Made by a program: the position numbers and the translations under genes
Shown: piece by piece, positions 52,076 through 62,600 of the stretch
How positions within the stretch are numbered: the stretch's first letter is position 1
How the letters are laid out: each line of letters begins with the position of its first letter
Origin: Tubiluchus corallicola
Taxonomy: Eukaryota > Priapulida > Priapulimorpha > Priapulimorphida > Tubiluchidae
DNA length: 64,000 nt
Direction: 5' to 3'
Assembly (NCBI GenBank): GCA_030141605.1
Contig: JAQGDQ010000042.1
Coordinates: 620,001 to 684,000 of the forward strand
Notes under the pieces: model-generated
What the model saw: the letters and a program-made list of their open reading frames with translations, nothing else
The model's database searches: none
Told to the model about the DNA's origin: nothing

Positions 52076-52685
52076 TTTTTCTTTTTATTCACTAAAATAA
52101 TAGCAAAATATCAACTCTTCAAATTTGTTTTGCCAAAACTGTAGGAAGTACGCTGTTGCCAAAGAGCAAAAGTGCCAATCTTGTTTTTATTACTTTGGAG
52201 ATAGTTTCGCCGTCTCGTGTCAGATTGTAGAACATAATTGGCCGGCGTTCGTTCTTGTTGAGCTTTCAGAATAGAAAATAATTAATAGTTATACGCCATG
52301 GAAAGATTTTTATCGTTTGCGACAGTTTTAACGAGTTTAGCTTAACGTTAAAGGTGAGTTACTTTTGACTCTGTGCTAGATAGTGAAATCAGGACATTCC
52401 TTGTGTAGTATGCCTAAATCTGTGATTAGGTTAATTCACTCAAAATATTCTGGGATGGGTACAAAGCAGGTTTAGTAGTGTTACCGCCAAGGTAACGAGT
52501 AATCTGATTACGAGACTAAGCAGAGTAATTGCTTTATATTCCTCGTTACTATACAAAGTATTTTGATTACAGTAACACGTTACTATTCAACACTGATTAC
52601 TACTGTTGTTAATTTTTCAATTTTTTGAGTTTATAACCAAAATTCACCTTTTGTAGTGTGTATAATAACGACAAATATATAGAAG

Positions 52686-52918
52686 GCGGTACAAACTAAC
52701 AATTAATTTAATTTTTTAATAACAAACATGAAAGATGGGAAATGTGAAAAGCTTGGAGTACAGCGTGGATTTGAACCAGATACCTAGTGGTCCAAGGTGT
52801 CGTCTTTATAAGCAAAATTCCCGGTTTCAAATCCGGGCTGTACTCCAACTTTTCACATTTCCTGTTTTTCATGTTTGGTATCAAAAATTTCAAGTATTAA
52901 TTGTGGGTTTGTACCACC
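52686..52918. repeat. Long palindrome built on a tRNA-like SINE
   Basis: Two arms of about 100 bases (52686-52790 and 52826-52918) are inverted copies of each other, through GGNGGTACAAAC, CAATTAAT, CAAACATGAAA, GGAAATGTGAAAAG, TTGGAGTACAGC and GGATTTGAA. The right arm begins inside a tRNA-like unit: CCTAGTGGTCCAAGG (A-box-like), then CCCGGTTTCAAATCCGGG (T-arm with B box), then CTGTACTCCA. The left arm is a reversed copy of the part after the B box. It looks like two SINEs joined tail-outward, or a fold-back. Confidence 0.65.
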
Positions 52919-53196
52919 ATTAATTATAATCTTGATATTAAGATTATAGTGATGTACGTCTCCTTATGTTAAACTAATTTTGTGTACTAATTCTGGACGA
53001 AGTTCATTTATTTGTACTTTTTTCACCTGTGCTTAATGCTGATAAGTAGTTTGCTTTCTCTGTTCAGGGCCTAGATTGGGAGCTGTCCAGGCACATCTGC
53101 ATGGACAAATTAGAAAATCATACTTTGGCTTGTTTTGTTTAATCCTGTTACTAATACTACTCCTGTTATTCATGAGCTTATTTGTCTGTCATGTTA

Positions 53197-53282
53197 TTAT
53201 TATTATTAAATTATTATTATTATTATTACTACTACTACTACTACTACTACATCTGCTATTATTATTGTTATCATCATTATTT
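53197..53282. repeat. (ATT)n/(ACT)n microsatellite
   Basis: Tandem TTA/ATT units, then ACT units, then ATT again. Compound trinucleotide repeat between SF3A1 and the cyclophilin gene. Confidence 0.85.
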
Positions 53283-53607
53283 ATTTTTATTTTCCTAACA
53301 AATAAGCCTTGCACTTTATTATGCTGTAAATTTGTTGAACTTATGTAAACATCTGCCTGCAAATGGAAGCAGTCTCTATATATTATCTGTTACATTATAA
53401 TTTGTTCAATAAAAGTTTTGTTATCATCATCAGTTTGTTGTGCTTTGAAGCAAACGGCAGGATGGTATGTCTTTGGTTTCTTTTCTATGAGCTATTTAGT
53501 GTTGTGGTATTTCGATTTTGTAGTTGACATTTCTTGTAAATTTGATTAGGCCTATGTATGTTCAAATTTTTTTATTAATTTAGTGTTAAAAACGAATAAT
53601 TGATGTT

Positions 53608-56600
53608 ATGGCTGCTGCTCCAAGCTACAGACCACGGTGCTTCTTTGACGTAGACATCGATAACAGTTCTGGTAAGCCCAAATTGAGACGTGTTACATTT
53701 TAAAAGTTTTATCATTTTGATTTATACATTTTAGAATTTATTGCACTTTCAGGTGACATATTTATGGTGGAAGTACTGGCAAAATCAACAGTCTATATCA
53801 GCTAAATAAAAATTCTGTATACTGATTGAACATTGCTTGAAAATTACTAAATATCAGTGATCCTTTAGACACAATAATAATTGCAAACAACATTATAATT
53901 GACTGTACTTCAGAAGCACAGAAAGAGGGTTATTTCCTCATGTTCTGGTGATGACAGTGAAATCTGACATGTAAAAAACAGTTTTTTTCGAATAACTTTC
54001 TTACAGCGTTGTAGGAATAATTTATCGTATCCTCTAGTCATACTTTAAGTCAGACTTAAGCTACCATTAACAAAATTTTAATCAGTCAACCCCAGATTGG
54101 TTGTTGGTTTAAACTGTCTTGAAGACCGTAATCAAATTAGTTATAATGCACTTGGGTTGTGTTGAATCTAATTTTAAAACTGCACACTCATGTGCATACC
54201 CATTTTTTGTAAACTTTCCAACCAAAGAGCAAGAAAACCTTGTTGCGTTTTTTCGTTAAAGTTGTTAGTTGTGCTTATGTGTGCTAAAGAACTTGTACTG
54301 TTTAGCATAAAATGAAAAGAAATAATTAGTTGTCATGACATGTGCGTAACAACCAGTGTTAACCAACATTAATACATGGTCTGTGAGTAAATAGGTGACC
54401 ACCTGGAAAACTGCCTCTAGTTGCTTTCATCTTTTATACTACGCCCCCTCCGCTCGTTTATGGTTTGAGTTAGAACTATTTGCAGCTGAATGTTGCAAAA
54501 TCATCTCTGTTAATTTACTGTTTCATCTTAGAGAATTATCTTTCATGAGAGAAATGCCGGTCCTGTCTGCATTAATTAGGCCTGCCACGAAGTGCTAGGT
54601 CCCGTTTTCGAGAGTACCAACTTCTGTGCAAAATTAAAATGATTTCATGTTCTAGATACTTTTATTGCATGGAGTATTAAAATATATATTTTTATATAAT
54701 TATTATTTTATTATATTATCCCTGTATGGCATATTGGCACTTTGCTTTTCCTCCATGATTTTACAAAGCATCCCACTTTTCAGTTATGGTTAGCCATTTA
54801 ATTGTCATGTATGCAAGTACTGTAATTAAACCTGTAAAAGAGTATAACTTATTAAACTTAATATAGGTATTTTATGATAATGTTACGTTTTTATTGCTTT
54901 ACTACTTTTAATTTCTTTTCAGCTGGCCGAATCACTTTTGAACTTTTCTCTGATATTTGCCCTAAAACGTGCGAGAATTTTCGTGCATTATGTACGGGTA
55001 AGTTAACTCATGCTATCAATGTAGGCTTTTTACCGGATTGACCGATTGATAATTATGTAGATGAACACATAATTTCATGGATTTGTTATAATCTTTCTTA
55101 AAAATGAACAACATCTTGCGTTTCCAATCAAATGACGAAGTTATTTTGCTTTTATTTGATATTTAGAAGTGCTTTGATGTGGTTAGATTTCGTTGATACA
55201 ATGGGATTTTACAAAAAATTGTCTTGTGATGCCTGAGGCAAGATTTTTCCAGTACAAAAAGGCAAAATATTTAATTGTCTGTTTCGGCTTTCACAGTCAA
55301 TTCAACATGTCAGTCTCAGATCTCAATATCTGCTTTAAATTGAATCAACAGTAATGCATATTTTTATTACATTGAAAACTGGAAGACTAGAGATGTAGTT
55401 TCACGATTTAATTAAAAAATGTAATGTAATTAATAATCATGCAGAATGATTTTGCAGTCATATAAATTAGTAACAATTGGGAAGGGAGAGCACATACATT
55501 GTTGAACTCATATTCTAACACACTGCAAGAAATATTCTTTGACCTTTGTTATGAGTTGGAATTGGTTACACAAAACATGGTGACTAAACGGAGATGCATT
55601 TGCGACATTACTTCATTTTTATTGCCAGTAAACACACATTAACAAAAACAAAACATCAGGGCTGTCATCCTGAGCAGCCGACATTACTTCCACCTCAATA
55701 ACAACTCCCTAACTAGGTCAAAAGCAAGTACAGAACACAGGTGAGAAGCCAACCTGACGCTTAAATTAAAATCGGCAGGCGGGTCATAACATCTCACCCC
55801 CCATAAGAAAAAAAACAGTTTTTTGTTTAGGTTTACTTTAAACAGTATCTTGATAAGGTGTCCGCTAACACATTGTCTTTACCCTTGACATGTACAATAA
55901 CTAAATCATACTGTTGGAGGAACAGACTCCATCGCAATAAACGTTGATTCTTATTTCTGAATCTGTGTAAAAATGTCAATGGATTATGGTCCGTAAATAC
56001 AACAGTGGGTGAGTGATTACAAGTAACATAAATCTCGAAATGTTGCATAGCCAAACTGTGTAAAGAACTTCAGCAAAGCATCAACTACTGCTGCAGTTGT
56101 CATCTCCTTTAAAGGTATAGCTTCTGGAAACCTCGTCGTCAGATCCATAATAGTAAGAAGATACTGATATCCTGACTTTGTTTTCGGCAGTGGTCCTACA
56201 CAGTCAATTAGGGTTCTGCTGGATGGTTCCTCAAATATTGGAAGTGGATTAAGTGGAGCTATAGGAATTTTCTGGTTTGGTTTGCCCACCATTTGGCACA
56301 CATGACAAGTTTTACAAAATTGAGAGACATCTTTTCTCAACTTTGGCCAAAAGAAGTGTTGTAAAATTTTATCCTGCGTCTTCTTAACACCTGCGTGTCC
56401 GGCTAATGGCAATTCATGGGCTATCTTCATTAGTTCTTTACGGTAACGTTGTGGTACTACAATTTGGTGGTGTACACGCCAATCTTCATCTGCAGGAGCA
56501 TCTGGTGGTCTCCACTTTCTCATGAGTACTTTAGACTGCATGTAGTAGCCTTCTGAAACATTGTCAATTTCCTCTTGTGACATGACTAGTGAAAAGAGCT

Positions 56601-59600
56601 TGTTAAGAGAAGGATCATTTGTCTGTGCCTTAATAAGTTCCTCTTGTTTCAGAGATAATGTTAGTGAATTTTCATCCATCTGTTCGGCAAACGTGTGGCT
56701 TAAAGCCGTCGAACCACTTTGGTTCTCTCTTGGGAAGGTAGACGGTGGTGAACTATCTTTGTCATCCACTTGTTCTGAGCTGCTGTCTTCGTTAGTCTGA
56801 GCCTGTGATCTTGTTACAACACAAGCAGGAAAAATTCCAGGATGCATTTCTTCAAGAATTTCAGTTTCCGCATCCATTTTTGGCTCAGGAGTGACAATAG
56901 GTGTAGCGGTTATAACCTCATCCCCAGCAACATCATTGCCAAGTAATAGGGACACTCCATCTACTGGAATGTGAGAAACAATTCCTACTGTCACGGGACC
57001 TTTAACATAGTCCGAATTCAAGTTGATTCTGTGAAGTGGTACATCTATGTATCCTCCTTCAATACCTTGAATTAAAGCGCTAGCATTTGTATAAGAAGTT
57101 TCATCAAGAGGGATTACACGCTGTAATAATAGTGACTGAGCAGCTCCTGTGTCTCGTAAAATTGTAACAGGTTTAATTGTGTCCACAGACGACACTGGCG
57201 ACACTTCACCTGACGATAGGAAACTGCTATAGGTACCTTCTTTTGAAGAGTTGTGGGCAAAAGCAACTGGAGAGCCGGCTCGCTGCTTTTGTCGTAAGAG
57301 AATCCGACACTCTGATCTGAGATGCCCTTTCTTGCGGCAATATGCACATGTAGGCCCATCACGTGCATAGCCTCCTCCCGATGCATCTTTATTATCTTGG
57401 TGGCGGCCTCCTTTAGAGCTTACAGTTTCTGAATGAGCAGTTTTTTCTTTTTCTAGAAATTTGAAGCAGTCTGTTTTAACATGACCTTTTTTGTTACAAT
57501 AGGTGCACTGAACAGATTTAAAATTAGTTTTATTTGCTAATGAATAATCATCTGCCATAACAGCTGCTTTTTGCAAAGAGTCTACCTTTTGATTCTCCAA
57601 ATGCGTTTTGATCTGCATAGAGATACTGCTTTTAAAATCTTCCAGTAAAACCATTTGTCTTAGTTTTTCATAAGATTCCCCAACGTTTAATGAACGACAC
57701 CATCTATCTAACATAACTTCTTTATCTCTTGCAAACTCGACATAAGTTTGGTTTGACGCTTTCCGACTGTTCCTAAATCGTTGGCGATAGGCTTCTGGTA
57801 CTAATTCATATGCCTTTAGCACAGCGGATTTCAATTGTTCATAATTTGAACTCTGAGTGGAGGGTAGAGAAGAGTAAATCTCCTGTGCTTTACCTGTAAA
57901 ACTGCTTTGTAACAGTACAGGCCAATGAGCTTTTGGCCATTTGAGATTGTTGGCAATTTTCTCAAAAGTTAGAAAAAATATTTCAACATCCGTTTCACTA
58001 AATTTAGGTACAAGGCGAATGTTTTTTATAACATCAAAAGTTTGGTTATTGGCTTGCTGAGCCCCCAAATTAGTGGATGCTGTTAATAATTCCAGCTCTT
58101 TCATCTTAACGTTGTACTCCCAATCCCTTTGTCTTTCTTTGTCCTGATATTCCAACCTTAATTTTTCAAGTTCCATCCTTTCACGTTCGAGTGCAATTTT
58201 TGCTAACTCAAGTTCATTCCTATCTGTTCTAGTGGGAGTATGCACAGGAATATGAGGAGATTTACTAATTACAGATTTCTCCCCTTCACGTGGTCTAGCT
58301 GTTTTCAAAATTTCTGGGTTCCCGAGAATTTCAATAATTTTTGCTTTTCCAGCACTAGTGGGCAACTCAATATTCAGGTAATCGGCCAGGGTAAGTAAAT
58401 TGTCTTTTGTGAGTTTATCTAATCTGGGCAAAGTTACTAAGCCCCCTTTCCAAAACATTTCTGGCTCAAATGTCGCCATAGTTCAGTAATTAGTACAATT
58501 ACTACAATATAACTTTATGACACAAGCCTACCAACTAGCTACACAACGTACTGTACAATACTTAACTTTCAACAATACCGATTAGGCACCCCTTGGGCAA
58601 GTTATCCGTGGGGGAGCACACGTAAGCGTAACAATAGTAGTGCAATTAGCCTAGTAAAAGAAAGCGTTAGGTGATAATTAACAAGATTGCAAATTGTTCA
58701 CCAAACTGCTTTAAAACAAAATCAATGAGTCCAATAAATATCATCCGTTTTTTTTCCTTTACTACTGCAGTACTTGTGTGGAAATATCTCTGATCAATGC
58801 ACTGCTTGTCTAGCTGGCTTCCTCACGTGATACGAGTTTCGGTGTAGCTTGTACTAATCTGTAGATATACCTGCGGCGATTTGACAGTAGCCCCCGACCT
58901 ATACATACACGCTTGTATCCTCAAGGTCGTTATCCCTAGTCTAACGCAGCTACTTGGCTCAGTTCCAGCAAATACAGACGATTGTTACCCACAGTATTTT
59001 ATGCAGTATTCCCGCAAAGCAGAATGAAATTTGTCTCGTTTTTACCCAGAAATTCACAAAAGGATAATCCTGAATTCGAGTATAACGTTTGTCGAAACAT
59101 TATTCATAGTTTAGCAACAGAACTTCGTGACCTCTACACATTTCTCATGTACTTTAGAGATGCTTTATATTAGTATGAAGTTTGTATACTTCAGCTTGTT
59201 AGCAGCTTTTCTCAATAATTCGGAATTTTCCAATGAGCGAATATGCGAATATTTCCAGACACTGACAGACGAACAGACAGAAACAGTTCATACTTGATAT
59301 GATGATAAATCAGACGACGTCAAACAGTTACTGTGTAGAAAAATGAGCCGTAACTTACAGTTTCTCCATTGTCAGCTTTATTAACCGTCGAATCAAGCTT
59401 TAGCATCAACAGAAAAAAAATTCATCGTGACGTTGCACAGTAATTAAAACGAAAAGCGTCCAGACGAAATTCATTGCAACTCGTCGGTAGATTCATTCCG
59501 GCTTCGAGCCCCCACTTTGTTATGAGTTGGAATTGGTTACACAAAACATGGTGACTAAACGGAGATGCATTTGCGACATTACTTCATTTTTATTGCCAGT

Positions 59601-62600
59601 AAACACACATTAACAAAAACAAAACATCAGGGCTGTCATCCTGAGCAGCCGACATTACTTCCACCTCAATAACAACTCCCTAACTAGGTCAAAAGCAAGT
59701 ACAGAACACAGGTGAGAAGCCAACCTGACGCTTAAATTAAAATCGGCAGGCGGGTCATAACACCTGCCATAATTTTACACAGTAACAAAGCAGCTTTTTT
59801 TATTTTAGGAGAAAAAGGCTTGGGACAAAAGACTGGGAAGCCATTGCATTATAAAGGTGTGATATTTCATCGAGTGGTCAAGGATTTCATGGTTCAGAGT
59901 GGTGATTTTTCTGCAGGTAAAGATCTTACACACCTATCATCAACATGCCTGGTTTCGTTTAAGCCTAGCCATCTTCATTTTGTGAAAATAGTTTCAATGA
60001 AAGTTCATTGTATGAATGCACTTGTACATTCACTAGAAGAAGAAACATTTTACTGTGTTACTTTTTAATAATGATAAAATAATATTTTGTATGTGTATAT
60101 ACATAGTAACTTTCATTATTTTAATAATAACTCCCCTGTTAGAATTAAAATTATAATTTTAGATTAACGTTTAGTTTTTGTAGTTATACGTGTTTTTGTG
60201 AATAATTTACATGCTGTTACAAAAGGTGAATGTTACATATGCATGCTTTACGTGTTTTATCTGTTTTTTGCAAAATTGGAATTTTGTTATTTTTTATTTT
60301 CATCTCAGCTAATGGCACTGGTGGAGAATCTATCTTTGGTGGAACATTTGAAGATGAATGTTTTGAAAGAAAGCACGATCGTCCAATGTTGCTATCAATG
60401 GCTAATAGAGGCAAGAATACGAACGGTTCGCAGTTCTTCATGTACGTTTTCTTTAATCTTGGTTGCAATTGTGTATTGTAACCTTCAATAGCTTATTTTG
60501 AAATAATGTATGCAGTAGTGTTTAACGATTGTAAGCTTAGTTTCAAGAGTATTGATTAATGATAGAATGAATGCAGAATCATTAAACTGTTCCAATGCAA
60601 AGAAGTATAAATATGGCTAAGCCAGGGGTTTGAACTAGAGACCTTTGTCGTAATTCCAAGAGCATGCAGCCTTTGTAACGTTGCTGATTTTACGTCAGTC
60701 TTAATAGTTGATCAACCAATGGAGGCTGGTACCTAGTCACTTAACAACAGGTTATACTTATTATGTTGATCCTTGTAGCAGAACTGAAAGCTAACTAATC
60801 ACCCGGGAATAATCTTATGAGGTACTGAACATGGCAGAGGTGTTGCTGGACAAATCACAAACTTTTTTTCAATAGGGGAAACAGCTGGAGGCTGTATGGC
60901 AGTTGAAACCACTGTGTATCATGATTGAAGGACGTTGCTATCAAATTTGTGTTCTTGTGAAAATATTAGTATGATATCCATGCAAGAAAGAGCCATATTA
61001 GCCAGTAGTAATGTATACAATAGAAACCTCAGCTTTTTTAATTTTGGTTTAGTTTTTTTAACTTTGATTTTTAGCTCATTGGGTCATTTTAATCGTAGCT
61101 GCCTCTTTTGTCATTTTCTTGTAATCGTACATGACAAATTTGATTTTTTTATTTTTTATGTAGCACTACAAAACCAGCGCCACACTTAGATGGGTGAGTA
61201 TAAATAATTGCACGTCTTAAGAAATTGTTTGCCGTAAATTATTGTTGTAAGAAATTTGGGTTACTTCTTGAAAAAAGCTGAGTTTGTGTTTGAAATGGGC
61301 AGTGGAAAAAGCTAATTTTAAAACAGACAAATTTTTCTTTTTGTTTATCTTCTAATAGTAGTTATATTTATTTAATAGGTGTTGATCTGACTATGAGTTT
61401 TGTTAATTTGTTAATTTAGTTGTATATTGACAACTAAAAGGATGCAGTGACAGTACTGTCATTTCTATAGACTACAGGAAAATAAACCCCAATGAAATTA
61501 TATATTTGTAACAATTATACTTTCGTCATTTTATTAAAATCATAAATTTTTAATGATCTGCCATTTTTGATAAATTAGCCCCAATAAAGAGTAGATGTGC
61601 TAGACATAAGATGTGAAAGAAATTAGCATTAAGAATCATTTTAAAGTCTGTGCTAGATTGCATGGATTTTTCTTTTGTTTGTTATAGAATTGTACTTTTG
61701 TGCTTATATTAAAGGCCTATATAACCGTAACAGACTTTGAAGTTTTTGAAATGCATTGTTGTGATTACACTAAGAATTCATAGTTATTATTAGACAAAAG
61801 AGACTTATAAATTAAATAGCTTACCTTTTTATTGCAAACTTCGAATGCGTGCATGTTTCGCATCTTTGGCACGAGTGAGACGAGAATGAAGCACCAGGTA
61901 CAGAAAGCGCCTTTGGGTACCAATGTTTGTTTACGGATCTTGGGTGACCTCATGACTGTACTAATAACGTCATTCATCTCGCGCAACGAAAACTGGCAGT
62001 TCTTCAAATTTAATAATAACGAAAGGATAAAAAATCTAAAGAAACAAGTTTTGCAGTATGTTTGTAATAAAATAAATTGAATATTCACAATGACAGTAGG
62101 ATTTTAAGTTGTAAAAGCCTATACTGTCGTGAGGGTTTTTAATATTGAATTTATCAGTGCATTACAGGTGCTATCTTTCTTTCATCAAAGGCAATTTCGG
62201 ACCCAGTTTTGAGTTTATAAAATACTTGGCTGGTTTATTTGTTGTTCTTTTTTCTCATAGAGTGCATGTAGTATTTGGTCATGTGATTACTGGAGCAGAA
62301 GTTGTCACACAGATAGAGAATCTTCCTACAGATGGTAACAGCCGACCTACGGCAGATGTGAAAATCGCTAATTGTGGTGAACTGGTGCTTCAGTTGAAAC
62401 CAAAGACGAAAAGTATTATATTATTACATATAGTAGTAGTTGCAGTATGTATTATGTAGTGCTCAAAGTGTGGATGTTAAACGATACAAATTTTCCGATC
62501 CGATATGATACTTTTTTCCAATAATGTGATAATGATAAACTATTCTTTAGACGACACGATGAATTATTTCGAACAATAAAAATGATAGTGAAGTTGGACA

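Larger units (their letters stand above)
52076..53607. promoter_or_regulatory. Divergent SF3A1 / cyclophilin upstream region
   Basis: Head-to-head spacing of 1.5 kb between the SF3A1 start (minus) and the cyclophilin start (plus). It presumably contains both promoters and any 5' untranslated exons, but no TATA box or initiator can be assigned with confidence. It also contains a GTAAC-rich repeat (about 52488-52586), a large palindrome and a trinucleotide array. Confidence 0.5.
55547..59762 (-). mobile_element. Gypsy-type LTR retrotransposon, internally deleted, Gmr1-like order
   Basis: Two 245-base LTRs (55547-55791 and 59518-59762) enclose a minus-strand element in antisense to the cyclophilin gene (intron 2). 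Both LTRs run TGTTATGA...TCATAACA and look identical throughout. A primer-binding-like site, a polypurine tract, a long Gag-protease-integrase frame and an RNase H remnant are present. The reverse transcriptase core and most of the integrase core are missing. An exact target duplication at the TG/CA edges is not clear, although ACCT occurs within one base of both edges. Confidence 0.93.

Noticed and set aside
53076-53348. 90-codon leucine-rich frame
   Set aside because: It is produced by reading through the ATT/ACT microsatellite; the hydrophobic run is a repeat artefact.
55541-59768. Clear target-site duplication for the Gypsy-type element
   Set aside because: With TG/CA edges the flanks are GACCTT and CCTGCC, which do not match. 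An ACCT match appears only if the edges are shifted by one base.
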